From positions 515,399 to 579,398 of the forward strand of contig RDEW01000027.1 of the NCBI GenBank assembly GCA_011109175.1: a stretch of DNA of 64,000 nt. Reading direction: 5' to 3'. Source of the DNA: Dicyema japonicum (taxonomy: Eukaryota > Dicyemida > Rhombozoa > Dicyemidae). Made by a program: the position numbers and the translations under genes. The notes beneath the pieces were generated by a model. That model searched no databases, was not told the origin of the DNA, and worked only from the letters and a program-made list of their open reading frames with translations. Shown one piece after another: positions 11,456 through 22,515 of the stretch (its first letter is position 1; every line of letters starts with the position of its first letter).

Positions 11456-11581
11456 ATATCAAATACATGACGCAGTATTTATATAAAAACAAGTATCAAT
11501 ACAGTACTGAATAAAATCTCTATTAAACACAAATTCCCTTAATAAGGACAAACATAATATTAAAAACATAATATGAATATA

Positions 11582-13880
11582 TTAGACAATATAGATGGGA
11601 CCAACACAGTCCTTACAAAGTCGTTCAACTGGTATATTATCATCTGATGTCTTCACAACATCGACCAGTCTCTCAACAACCTCACTAGTCTCACACCACC
11701 TGTCATTTCTAATATTAGCATGTCCACCAACCAATAATAGAATTAGCAGTCTCGCCATTTACATCTTCCTTGTTGATTAACGACCCAACAAGTGATCTCA
11801 CTTCCAAGAGCTTATCCCTATATGAGTCACACGTGTTTGTTAATCGTTTTATAACCTCATCCTTAGCAATGACCTTGTGATTCAAAATATGTCTCTGCTC
11901 TCTATACAAGATAACATAATTCCCTACAATAACACACAAACAGTACGATTGCCTTATTCTGAGCCTCCAACTCTTCCACAACCTTCCACAGTCTCTTGTT
12001 CTCCAAATAATACTTTTCACTATTATCCTACAATTAAATAAGTTATAACCCCCTCGTCGGTGGGCATTTTCTACAATATTAACAAAAATGACCTGATTCA
12101 GTTTGTCTACCAATGAAGCATTGTAAATGGAATTATTCTCCAACTCGACAGTCAAGTCTCGACTCTTCTTCCTTAACTCCTCAATTTCTTCACTCAATTT
12201 GATGACATCCTCGTTCTTTCCATTCAACGTGGCCTCACAAACACTTCTCAGTTCAGAGTTCTCTACTTTCAGCATACCAATCTCCTCAGTCTACATTAAT
12301 ACAGACCACAGATCATACCATCCTCACTTCCATTTCCTTATATTCAGATACCAACGAATTCAATTCAGAGATCTCCGCTTTGTAGTCCTTCATAACCTCA
12401 CTTTGAGTCTCATTTAATAGTATATCACGTGTCTCAATCAACTGGGTGTTCAATTTAGTGATATCTTCATTCTCTTTGACCAATTTAGTAATATCTTCAG
12501 TCAATTGGTGATTACTTTTCATAACTGCGGTTTTCTCCTCAAATAATGACTCCACGTTTTTTGCTGAGCTGAGCATTAATCTGAGTGAGTTCATCATTAG
12601 TTCTCATAACACGTGCATTCATTTCAGCAAACTGTTCGTTAGTCCTTATCATGTCTTGGTCAGATTTCGTCAGATTCGTATTATTTTGTATTAACGATTG
12701 AATTTGGGCAACATTGTCCTCATTTTCCTTTAGCAAGGTGTCGATAAAGCCACTCAAATTAGCAGTCTTGACTTCCAACTCACTCTTCCTCTTACCACAT
12801 TCAGTCAACTCTGTTACATTGTTATTATATTTATCCACCAACTCATCTACACATAATCCACTCAATACTACCAAATTCGGCAGATTTGTGTTCGAATGCT
12901 GACCTTAGTGATGAAAACTCTAAATTAAAGGAACTCCTCTCCATATTGAGTGTATTCTCAAGCTATCTCAATAAAATAGAAATAAACCTCATTAATTCTG
13001 TCACCACGTGCTAAATGGTCACTCTTTAGTGAATCATACTGAATCTGCACCAATTTTAGTTCATCCTCCAATAACTGCTCAGTCTTGGCCAAAGATGCAG
13101 AATTTATAAAGTTGTTGACTTGTCCTCTCAATGTGGTCAGCTCAGACTCGCATTGGACAACCATGAGTGATTTCTGTTGTAGGAGTGACCTGTAATTTTC
13201 CAACTCTTTCTCATTTGAGTGTAATTTATCGTTCACAGCCTTTAATTGTGCTTGATGGCCTAGTAATTCTTGCTTATATTGACTTATAATCTGATTAACA
13301 AAAATAGTACATTTTTGTTGTTTTCGTTCTCCATGCTCAGTCGTTTGTTAGTTTCTGTCAACGTGAAAATGTTCTGCTCTGCCGTCTTTGTCCTCACATT
13401 GTCGGATTGGAGTTGAGCTGGGAATAACACGTAAAACTGACATTCAACAACCTCAAGACGACACTCAGCCAATGCAAGCTTAGTCATTAACTCAGTCTTT
13501 TCAGCCACCAAATCCCCAAAGGCACGAATGTAGTTCTGAATTTAACAAATATGTTACATCATCAGTCGTATTTGATGGGGGATTATACGGTTGGGGTTTG
13601 TCCTCCGCTACAAGCCTAGCATTAACTTCCATAAGCTCGGAAATTTGGTTTTTCTAATATTATATGATAAGTACTGCTTTTATGAGTTGATTGTACAAGT
13701 CATCGTTCCTCAAGGCATATTGTCCTGTGACAGAGGCGGAGTCACTATTAGCGTCCGTTTGGCGAGATGGCGGCTCCTCGTGCTTTGATAACTTTTTCTT
13801 GTTTTGAAATTCTTTCAACTTTAATAATATATAATAGATACCCTCTCTTTTGCAAACAATAACTTTTCTTCCCTTGACAT
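11582..13880 (-). CDS. GOLGA2: Golgin GM130 (GOLGA2-like) coiled-coil protein
   Basis: This is a cis-Golgi tethering protein, mostly coiled coil. From the ATG at 13880 about eleven introns of 20-28 nt can be removed: 13819-13841, 13654-13674, 13536-13557, 13418-13441, 13291-13310, 12963-12987, 12847-12871, 12291-12318, 12071-12092, 12028-12049 and 11924-11946. This gives about 680 residues. The N-terminus EEKLLFAKERLKEFQ resembles the basic p115/importin-binding start of GM130. LVAEKTELMTKLALAE matches its first long coil. Near the end GNYVILYREQR...KLLEVRSLVGSL matches the IGEYI-type C-terminal block. The last residues GPIYIV suit binding to a GRASP PDZ domain. Frame corrections are needed at 12557-12562 (six-T run) and near 11923. 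A third uncertain spot is near 11715. The tail could have another small intron. Confidence 0.8.
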
Positions 13881-13956
13881 AACAAGTATGATGACAATAC
13901 TTGTATTTTTAATTATTAATTAATTAATTTATTTTTATATTTAATAAAATATAATT
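13881..13956. promoter_or_regulatory. Shared 76-bp divergent promoter region with inverted repeat
   Basis: GM130-like (minus) and Gemin6-like (plus) start codons are only 76 bases apart, so their promoters must overlap. The gap holds the inverted repeat ACAAGTAT-7 nt-ATACTTGT, next to the GM130 start, and an A/T tract with repeated TTAA words next to Gemin6. Function is inferred from position only. Confidence 0.5.
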
Positions 13957-14250
13957 ATGAATTTAACTGGTCACATTGTGAGGATTAATCTACTCAACGA
14001 CAGCCAAGTACAAGGGTGTGTGTACACAGTTGATCCTGAGAGCAATACATATGTTATAGTTAGTAAACAAAATATTACATACGTTTGGTCACGTGCTATT
14101 AAGTCAATGGAAGACCTTGGAGAGGGGGACTTTAATATGGAGGATTATTTCAATAGGAGTGGTGCTGTCTCTGAAGCGTTAAAGAATAAAAGAAAGAGAA
14201 ATAATATTAATAATGCACAAGAACATGTTTCCTGTAGTGGAGGAGGGTGA
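13957..14250 (+). CDS. Gemin6-like Sm-fold protein
   Basis: A single-exon ORF of 97 residues. GHIVRINLLNDSQVQGCVYT, then VDPESNTYVIV and MEDLGEGD, follows the Sm-like fold of Gemin6 (VRV..., TDP..., ...NEGD). Gemin6 pairs with Gemin7 in the SMN complex, which loads Sm rings onto spliceosomal snRNAs in the cytoplasm. The protein is short: human Gemin6 has about 167 residues and a second domain that is missing here. The tail is basic (KNKRKRNN) and then low-complexity. An AATAAA-like signal follows at about 14276. Another Lsm/Sm-like protein is the main alternative. Confidence 0.62.
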   Translation: MNLTGHIVRINLLNDSQVQGCVYTVDPESNTYVIVSKQNITYVWSRAIKSMEDLGEGDFNMEDYFNRSGAVSEALKNKRKRNNINNAQEHVSCSGGG

Positions 14251-15050
14251 TGTACTCTTAGTGGCTAATGTTTGTAAATAAATCCCCCTTATGACGTTGC
14301 TAATTGCAGCTCTACCAATGAAATTGTTCTGCGCAAGATTCAAAACTTAATTTCCAGTTGTTTTATATATTTTTTGATTGTACAAAATAATGATTTGCAT
14401 GTGTGTGGGCGTCTCCAGCCGAGTGATTAGTTTGTTGGGTGTTTGAGAAGGTGACGTGCCTCTATTGTACGAAGTGTCTTCATTGGATTGTACGAAGTGT
14501 CCCTTGTTAGTGGATGAATTTTAGGGTCGGGAGACATTGAATACACGAAGTTACGAGTAAGCATCGGGTACACTATCAAATCTCATATGGCACAAAACTC
14601 GAAAAATCCACAATTCTACCCTGAGGAGGAACTACAGAATTATAAATTAGATTATTAATTCTCGAATGTTCTAGAATCTTGCTTATTTCGAATACACAGG
14701 AGGGTGGGTTAATAGTCAATGCATATAAGGATGACAAATAAGGTAAATATATTAATCGTACTCTTTCTATAACGAACTCTATTAGTCCCATGTTGAATCC
14801 ATCCATACAATTCTCATTATTAAAGCACAGTCCGATAATAATCATTCCTTGGTAAAATGTGTATGGAAATTTTTCCGTGGACACAGAAAGTCGGTTTGAA
14901 ATCAGCCAAGCCCCAGGTCGTTACTGAAGTTCTGATTTGCCATATCTACATATTTGTTTCTGCTTATGTTAGAAGCAGTGAGTCCAGACCTCCAAGGCAG
15001 GGTAAATTGTTTAAGAATAAGTTAAAAAGTGCCGGAAATAGGGGCGATTC
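14251..15050. other. Intergenic with recurring 35-bp motif
   Basis: There is no supported gene. At 14445-14500 lies GGTGACGTGCCTCTATTG followed by TACGAAGTGTC twice. This motif recurs at about 1000, 16065 (reverse), 25288, 26775 (reverse), 37122 (reverse) and 42880. The frames at 14576-15054 have no recognisable content. Confidence 0.45.
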
Positions 15051-15639
15051 CTGAGTACACCATTCGAGAGGAGACGGGATCTCGATCTTGAATTACCTAT
15101 ATACACGTCTCTTTCGTCCGGTAAGAAATTGGCTATCCATCGTTTTAAGGTCGGATGAATGGAGGTGTTGAAGACTTTTTCGTTAGTAGGATTCTCGGGA
15201 CTGAATCATGTACATCAAACAATACTAATATTGCCCGTATATGCGTTTTGGCCCGTAGAAGACTTCCGAGATTGTGTTATTGTATAATATTCTGATCTGA
15301 ATCCGTGTTGGTAGTGGAAAGGGCAAATGAGGTTTAATTTCCAAATTACAATTTTCCATGAGGTGCGATAGCGCACAGGTTAAGGATATCGGGTGGTAAG
15401 ATGAAGGTGAGACTTTCGGTTTCCTGGTTTTAGATAGTATGATACGTGAGTTCTTCCATCTACTGGGATAGCGTTCGTGTTTTTAGGACAAGTAAAAATT
15501 GAAGTGATCGAAGATGTTTTAGCAGATTCCAAGAATTCCATCTGGTCAGACGTATATGAGTTCTTTATGATCTTAGCTCTGTGTAACCTCGTCATGCGTA
15601 AAAATCGTTCCATGAAGATTGTTTATTATTATTATTAAA
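15051..15639. other. Unclassified sequence between repeats
   Basis: Short frames occur on both strands (for example minus 15380-15613) without motifs I can assign. It lies directly 3' of the deleted RTE-like copy B. It may be older retrotransposon sequence. Confidence 0.3.
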
Positions 15640-16085
15640 AAAGCACTCCCGAGAAAACATAAAATTAGTTAAGTTTCCCTTGTGCCGTATTCCAATCATT
15701 CTCTCCGTCAGCCTCGACCATGATCCTCTGTTGCGCGCTAGTTCTCTTAGGTAGTCTAGGTCGTCCGCCATTTCCATTATAATGTTAGATGCTGTCCACA
15801 CTCTTGTAACACAGTGAATCAGGTCCTGATGGATTGCAAATTCGAGACCATAATGTCGGCAGGCCGATGAGAGGTTAAAAAGGTGGAATTTTCTAAACAG
15901 TTCTGTAAATTGTAGGGTCGTTATTGTCTCTTGTAGACAGCAGACAGAGAAGTCGTATTTTGTTAGTCGGTGTTTCTTGTAAGGTTGTTTAAGTCCTCTG
16001 CAATTAAAAGATCCCAGAGTGAACCGAGGAGTCGGTAAGGAATACGAATAGGACATAGTGCAATAAAGGCGCCGTCACCACCTCA
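15640..16085 (-). mobile_element. Non-autonomous, internally deleted RTE-like element (copy B)
   Basis: The minus-strand frame runs MSYSYSLP, LGSFNCRGLKQPYKK, VCCLQE, DLIHCVTRV, then without a stop into ADDLDYLRELARNRGSW and LTERMIG. The untranslated TTCTCGGGAGTGCTTTTT and an AAT-repeat tail follow. The fusion point matches copy A (5395-5895). Upstream of the ATG sits GGTGGTGACGGCGCCTTTATTGC, a form of the motif at 14445. Confidence 0.8.
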
Positions 16086-16439
16086 ACTAATAATGAAGAT
16101 TGTTTAGATACCAAATTACGTAGGCGACAGAAGTGAGTATTCGAAAAGTCCTTGTGTTAGCTTCCTTAATATTTGGAGCGGAATGAGATTAGGATTAACT
16201 GGATATGTTTAAGTTGATTCGACGGATTGTATTCAAAGTACTCTCTTTGATTTCGTCTCCAATAGATGATAATACTCGGTTCAAGACTTTTCGTTCTTTG
16301 TTTTGATGGGGGTTGTGATTCTGATTCAAACATTTTATTTTCTTCAGGTCAGATAATGTAAGAAATTGGTTCATTTTCAGAGCGTTCCTTTACTTTATAA
16401 TGGAACCAGTTTCGTATTCGAATGTAGTGTTGTAGCATC
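16086..16439. other. Unclassified
   Basis: No feature supported. Confidence 0.3.
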
Positions 16440-17095
16440 TATACACTGCTCTGGGGACAAACAACTTTTCTGCTTGGAGGATCTGATGACAGTGAATCTA
16501 GGAAATAATTGGATTACACTCCTTGATAAAAATAGAAGAGGGCGGACCTACTTCACATCTCTTCTGAAGCGGAAGCCTGTAACGGATTATTGGAGAATGG
16601 ATTTGGTAATTAGTTAGACTTTGTGTTGGGCTTACCTAAGATTGTATGTCTTGGGTTAATAAATAAGCCAGTGACCATTAGGAACCTTGCTGTTACTCAA
16701 TGGTTTCCCAACCAAATCACCATAATAAAATCGAACGACACTGTGGTTTACTTTTATGTGGCTTCGTATACAAACCACTATGAAAGGAACCATGAAAGGA
16801 CCCAGTGTTGGAACTCCCGATGGCGATATACAGCGGGCACAAAGTTATCGCTTCTAAATGATTCTCCAAATAAATTAGTTAATTAGTTACCCCGACCTGT
16901 ACGAGGCCGACTGCCATCAAGCGTCCAACTGAGAGTGCTAGGCACTCCCATAGATATCCTAGATTCATTAGAGGTCCTTGTTCTGGAAAAGATTTATCGA
17001 TACTATGGTTGTCAGATGAAGGGAGCCAAAATAGATTAACCGCCGATTGAATAAAATTCGTATTTCCAATTAATAATAAATGCGTAATAATCAAT
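16440..17095 (-). mobile_element. Two adjoining non-LTR 3' end fragments
   Basis: At 16500-16690 the sequence parallels 44900-45060, with GAAGAGGGCGGACCTACTTC and a TTATTAA-rich end. At 16879-17000 the minus frame LWECLALSVGRLMAVGLVQV ends in GVTN and a stop. The same ending, diverged, occurs at 29690-29770 and 40640-40800 (GVTN or GVIN, stop, CGGGGTAA). I read both as decayed retrotransposon ends. The clade is uncertain. Confidence 0.45.
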
Positions 17096-17137
17096 ATATA
17101 AATATTATTAAATTCAGTATATCTAGTTTATTATATT

Positions 17138-17299
17138 ATGGACAATTTCAAATTGAAAATTCCCACTAAACCGTATTTTTCAAAAAAGAACATTCTTATT
17201 GTTTTTTGCGTATTTGGAACATCAGTGTATTCTGGACTGTTTTTTGGAAAAAAATTCTCAGCCTTTTTAGAAGAATATGAAATATGGACACCAAGTTAA
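17138..17299 (+). CDS. Small single-pass membrane protein, ATP synthase 6.8 kDa subunit-like
   Basis: An intronless 53-residue ORF. The N-terminus is short and basic (MDNFKLKIPTKPYFSKK), followed by one hydrophobic helix (NILIVFCVFGTSVYSGLFF) and a charged tail ending IWTPS. The IPTKPYFSK segment before the helix resembles IPMKPYYTK of the animal ATP synthase subunit 6.8PL (ATP5MJ), an inner-membrane peripheral-stalk component of similar length and layout. The AT-rich upstream and clean start fit a real small gene. The similarity is short, so another small mitochondrial membrane protein is possible. Confidence 0.45.
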   Translation: MDNFKLKIPTKPYFSKKNILIVFCVFGTSVYSGLFFGKKFSAFLEEYEIWTPS

Positions 17300-17930
17300 G
17301 CCTTGAGTGGATCTAATGATTTTAATATTATTAATAAATATGTGTTCCCTAGTAAATCATAATCTAATTATCGCTGGAAATCACGATCCTCCATTTAGAA
17401 GGTCAACTCATCCTTATCCCCTCTCAACATTCGAGTGACTTTTTTCTCTTTTCTTATGGGATCTCCTCGGATCTACCCATGAGAATTCTTAAAGTTGGTT
17501 CCACTTGTCATTGATACCGGAATTCAATAATCATGTTTAACCGTTTTCGAAAGGTTTTCATCGATACGACTGATCGAGAGTTCTCGTCGCTTCCTCTAAA
17601 GATAACTTATGTTATGCTTGAACCGATGGAGACAACTCATCCCAGATTTTCTTCCAAAAACTAAGCAATTAAATTGGATTATGTACTTATAATTATAACG
17701 GACATAATAATGTTGAGAATTATACACTGAGGCTATTATAATTTAGAATAAATATTTCCCAGTAAAACAATCAATTTGGAAAAACTGCATTTATGAGGTA
17801 GTGATAAATTTCAAATAACCGTAATCAGCTGTACCCACCAAGTTCATCAATTAGCATCCAACGTGTTTCCATAATACTCGTGTGGTAATCATTAATCCAT
17901 TATAATAATGGAAATTTATAATTGGTGGAA
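17300..17930. other. Intergenic
   Basis: No gene seen. Just after the small ORF, the 28 bases from AGCCTTGAGTGGATC onward (17300-17327) recur at about 24583-24610. This marks a shared repeat fragment. Confidence 0.4.
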
Positions 17931-17934
17931 AGTG

Positions 17935-18245
17935 TAACGAGTTCCGGACAAAAGGCCTGATGGCCCCTAGTTCGAATCTCGTTGCTGTACATTCCGGCTT
18001 AAGTTCAACGCTTCTACGATGCTTTGGCTTTACTAGTAAATCCGTCATCAGTAAACATCACACTGCGGAACCGGATCGTCTAGGAGTCAGATCTAACAAA
18101 AGGAAAAAAATGAAGAGCATTCCTTTTTTTTCCTCATCGATTAGTTATGATAACTGTTCTTTACTTAAATAAAGTGTGTGTCCTGCCTCGGAGGAGCTAT
18201 AGCTAACATGGCTCTTCGTAAAGTGCAGTATTATTATGTTAATCA
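17935..18245 (+). repeat. tRNA-derived SINE copy
   Basis: B-box-like TAGTTCGAATCTCGTTGC is followed by CTTCTACGATGCTTTGGCTT, CCGTCATCAGTAAAC, GCGGAACCGGATCGTCT, AACTGTTCTTTACTTAAATA and GGCTCTTCGTAAAG, then TATTATTATG. The head is degraded. Confidence 0.8.
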
Positions 18246-18689
18246 ATGACTCATCATCAAAGTGGTAAATGGCCTACTTGCTTTGTTTTTTGAAAATTCA
18301 ACAGCTTGGATCAATCAACGTTCACTTCTCAAGAACTTAAAACTCGATTATCAAGGCTGGTACCAAACAACTCTATTCCCCCACCTGTTCGGTCTAGGCA
18401 ACTATTCTCCCGCAAATCTAGGACCCCCTGTTTTCTTTGAACTTCAATCAACAGTTAGTCAAGGTTCTCTTCACCTCTCTACCAAATAATCAGCAAACAA
18501 TTAGAAAAACTTATACAGTAGCAGAAAGACTTATGCAAATCCCGTCAAGATAAATTTTAGAAACTACTAAAAAGTTCTAATTAACACCGGTGCGGTTGAT
18601 TGGTAGCCGGGAGATCCGAGTAGAACGGATAAATTGATGCCTTCCAGATCGGAAGTATTGGGAGACCTGACAATTAGATATACCGCATA
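18246..18689. other. Unclassified
   Basis: A frame at 18262-18489 shows no known motif. Nothing else is supported. Confidence 0.3.
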
Positions 18690-19745
18690 TTGACTGGAAT
18701 TGAAAACTACATCATTGCTGATGTGGTGGAACCGTCGATACCTACGGACACCATGCTCTTTTTGTCGAAGAGCGACTGGAAGATTCTCAGCACTTACTTT
18801 AATAAATTTTCCTACAGCTGGAATTATAATTTTTCCGTTCGAAAAAAAAAGTTACTAGTACTGGATGCTACATATGTCAACTCCTCATCTTCGGAATCCA
18901 GTGTATACACTGTCCGCTGCATAAATAGCGTAAGAAATATCTGGGCCTCTCGGTTGGTTCACGTTCCAAATGGCTACTGTGGAAATAACTGGGTTGTCGT
19001 TCCTCAGAAATGAGACGTCTGGCCGCACTTAGAAGTCAAAACGTTCGTGAAACCCAGTGTTAGTTACAGTTAATCTCAACAGCTATCATAAGAAACAACT
19101 CCTCTTTCACTAAGTCGGGGGGAATAAATAGTAAAAACATTTGTACTATTAGTCATACTGCACCTTTGCTTATAAGCAGAGCCATAATAGCAATAGATCG
19201 AACTGCAGGACACACACTTTATTTAAGTAAATAACAGTTATTATAACTAATAGTAGAGGGATAACCTAGGATCGCTCTTCACTTCTTTTTTGTTCCTCAG
19301 TGAAATGCTTACTGATGACGGCGTACTCGTCAAGCCAAAGCATCGTAGATGCCTGGAGCCTTCAACTGAAATTCTAAAAAGTTCTCAACGAGAGTCGAAG
19401 CTTTTGATTAGAAAAAAATGAGACCTTGGTAGACTGTTCATCTTCAAATCCGAGACATCAGGGATTATTGGATCCAATAACTATCCTTCTCGTATATCAT
19501 CTGATGATTGATAGTAAAAAGGACAGCCGAATGACTAATTGAGGAAAACTCTTACAAATCGTAAGAGGAAATGGGCTCAATCACGAGAGTTGCAAATGCT
19601 AATAGGAGTTTTTGTTAATTGGCTCAATGATCCAAATGGTCGCAAAGAACCACGTGAGACTGAATGGCTTTGAAAGCGTATTTCAATAGCTATTATCAAA
19701 GGGGACAGGATGACCGTTCAAGCTCCCTATATTAAGTGATCTTTT
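18690..19745 (+). mobile_element. RLE-type retrotransposon relic interrupted by a SINE
   Basis: The frame near 18830-18900 reads KKLLVLDATYVNSSSSESS, aligned with LVWDATCVDTFS of better copies. After a minus-strand SINE (19125-19395), the tail resumes at about 19590-19735 in several frames: VNWLNDPNGRKEPRETEWL, KRISIAIIKGDRMTVQ, then a stop. The SINE therefore landed in an existing element. Confidence 0.6.
19125..19395 (-). repeat. tRNA-derived SINE inside a retrotransposon relic
   Basis: This is the reverse complement of the SINE body: GAGCCATAATAGC, TTTATTTAAGTAAATAACAG, CACTTCTTTTTTGTTCC, TGATGACGGCGTACTCGTCA and CATCGTAGATGCCTGGAGCC. The tRNA-like head is lost. Confidence 0.8.
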
Positions 19746-20085
19746 AACTGTTTAATCTAAAATTAATTGGTTTTTATTAATAATAATCAATGGAATGTGG
19801 ACAAATAAATGTAGGGAATATCAACACATTCCCAAACCATATTGCAGTAGATAGGGGGTCCAATTGTATTATAATTGAACTGTTTTTGACTGCATGAATA
19901 AATTAACTTAAGATAAAACGTAAAGCAAAACAAGAACACACAGCAAAATAAAAACACATGCGTGTTATAAAATTTAATGAAATTGTGGTTAGCCATAAAG
20001 AATTAATTTTTTTAATAAAAAGAAATTATTGTAATTGTTAATTTTAAATTATTACTTTTGACTTTTTTAGAAAAATATTATTTAT
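19746..20085. other. AT-rich spacer
   Basis: No feature supported. It forms the 5' flank of the RTE-like insertion. Confidence 0.35.
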
Positions 20086-22515
20086 TTGAGTAAAAACAAA
20101 TCAGAGACAATTTGCACGGCATTCAACCTACTCATATGCAACACTTGTTTCAAGCACCCGGCAAGACACAGGACCACGTGGGTTGGTACCAGAAAAGGCA
20201 AATCTGGAAACACAGTCAATATATACAATCAGATCGACTATATTATCTGCAAGCAACATCAGAAGGCCCTCCTACAGGACTCGAGATCTTACGGTGGACT
20301 TGAAACAAGTAGCGATCATAAACTTGTGGTCGCCCGGCTAGTACTTAAAAGAATCCATGGAATACACGGGAAACACAAAGGCCTTACCTCAGTACGTTTC
20401 GACACTGAGAGGTTACGCTACGAAGAATCCACCAAATGTCGTTATAGTGCAGTTCTGAGAGATAGCATCAACAGTATTAACCAAAATCAGCCGACAAACA
20501 GCTTATGGGATGAAATAGTGGTTGCTATCCAAAACACAGCCTTTAGTGTGCTTGGTCACATCACCAAATCTCGTCACAAACAATGTAATCCGGATATCGG
20601 ACAACTCTCTGTAACACAGAAAGAGCTCAGACTCCGGATGGAAAACACAAACGCTCCGGAAGATATCAAAGTACTGCGCACCCAGAGAGGGAGAGTCTTA
20701 ACGAAGATCAAACAAATACAAAGATTCCTTGCCAAAAATGAAGCTGAGGAGAAAATCTCAGACATATTAAAGTACAAGAACGGACCAAGAATGTTCAAAG
20801 CAATCCGGCTTCTTAGCAGAGAAAACTGTCCAATTTCGTTAACTGTCCATGACAACCTTGGTCACGACGTTATCGGGACCATTAACAAAGCAAACGTTCT
20901 GGCATCCCATTTTGACCTTATGTTCAACAAACAGGACGCGGCTGACCAAGCAATGAAATCTCGGAAGTCTTACAAGTACACTCTAACTAGCCCTATTACC
21001 ATATCCGAAACTCAACAAGCTATTAAAAAATTAAATACCGGAAGATCTGCCGGACCAGACTTCATTACTGCAGAACTTTTACAATACGGCCCGGAGGAGC
21101 TAATTGAAATGATTACTAACATTTTCAACCGGTCTCTCGAGGGTGCAGATGAACTGGAACTGGGAAAAGGGTGGCTAATTCCACTACAAAAACCGGGAAA
21201 AAGTAAAGGCCCCCCTCACAACTTCAGACCTATTATACTCCTAACCTCCATACGAAAAACATTATCCCTCATTGCTTTAAACCGAATAAAGGAGAGGGTG
21301 AACATATTTCTTTCGGACGGCCAAAGTGGATTCCGGACGGGCAGGTCCACGGCTGACGTGGTATGGGGGCACAGGTGGTATTGTGCCCTGTGCCAAAAAT
21401 ACAAAAAATCTATTGAGATACTTGGTATCGACATGTCCCGTGCGTTCGACTCGGTGGACCGTGGAAAACTTATGGAAGTGTTGGAGAGTTTTCTACTGCC
21501 TGACGATGTCAAAATAATACACTTACTCATGCGGAACACTCAACTTGCCGTCAAAATTGGTGACTCTACCTCTAACTTTTTTTCGACCTCACGTGGAGTT
21601 CCACAGGGGGACTCACTATCCCCGGTCCTCTTTATTGTCTACCTTGAGGCCGCACTAAGAGAGTTCAGACCCCTGGTTGGCAACAATTATAACGAGATAA
21701 TCTACGCGGACGACCTGGACTTTGTTTCTGAGGATATTCAAGTACTTCAACACATGCTTAACGTTCTTCCACACGTATTCTCGAAATGGTTCTTAACCGT
21801 TAACACCGATAAAACAGAGTTCACAACACTTACACGCAATGATCGAAGATCGGACGAGTCTTGGAGAAAGCAAAAGAAGGTGGGTTCGCTTCTCGGGGAC
21901 TCAGAAGATGTTTCTCGGAGGAAAATCCTCGCAATGTGTGCACTAAAGAAAGTATCGAATATGTGGGGTCATAAGAAGAGGATGGGATTAAACACCAAAC
22001 TCAGAATATATAAGGCTTTTGTCATCCCCGTCCTGACCTACAATTCAGGCACTTGGGGAATCTCTAAACAAGAGATGGACCGTCTTGACGCTTTCCACAG
22101 GACACAATTGAAATCAGTAATCAAGATCAAGTGGCCTAAGAAGATCTCAAACAATGACCTCTACTCGAAGTGCAAATCTGGTATACTATCCGAGGAGATC
22201 TTCAGATCAAGATGGAGTCTCTTTGGACATATCTTACGTCTAAATGCTCAAGTACCCGCGAATATCGCCATGGAAAACTACCTAATGCATACGGGAGCCG
22301 GTTTCCGTGGAAGACCAAGAGTCACACTCCCAACTATTTTGAATGGAGACCTGTCGGCTGTGGGACTGAAGCTCACTTCCGCAGACGACCTAGATACCTT
22401 AAGGGAACTGGCACGAAGTAGAGGGTCCTGGAAAAGGCTGATAGAGAGGATGGCTAGAAATACGGCACAAGGGAGGCTTGATTAATTTTATGACTTCTCG
22501 GGAGTGCTTTAAATA
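20086..22515 (+). mobile_element. RTE-like non-LTR retrotransposon, long 5'-truncated copy
   Basis: One open frame of 799 codons (20086-22485). It begins inside the APE-type endonuclease (NQIDYI, then SSDHKLVVARL by residue 80), so the N-terminal part of that domain is missing. It then has a complete reverse transcriptase: GWLIPLQKPGKSKG (about 365), GIDMSRAFDSVDR (446), GVPQGDSLSP (503), IIYADDLDF (539), and the thumb with PVLTYNSGTWG. The end contains GRPRV (743) and ADDLDTLRELARSRGSW. After the stop come TTCTCGGGAGTGCTTT and an AAT-type repeat tail, typical of RTE elements. No stop interrupts the frame, so it is young. A second, seemingly identical 3' part lies at 52482-53745. Confidence 0.9.

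Noticed and set aside
11595-12902. Plus-strand frames at 11595-11780, 12127-12417 and 12714-12902
   Set aside because: They are antisense shadows of the GM130 coiled-coil exons. Serine/leucine-rich text is the complement of Glu/Lys/Asn-rich coils.
20574-21539. Minus-strand frames at 20574-20855 and 21216-21539 inside the RTE-like copy
   Set aside because: They lie opposite the strongly conserved RT frame and have no motifs of their own.
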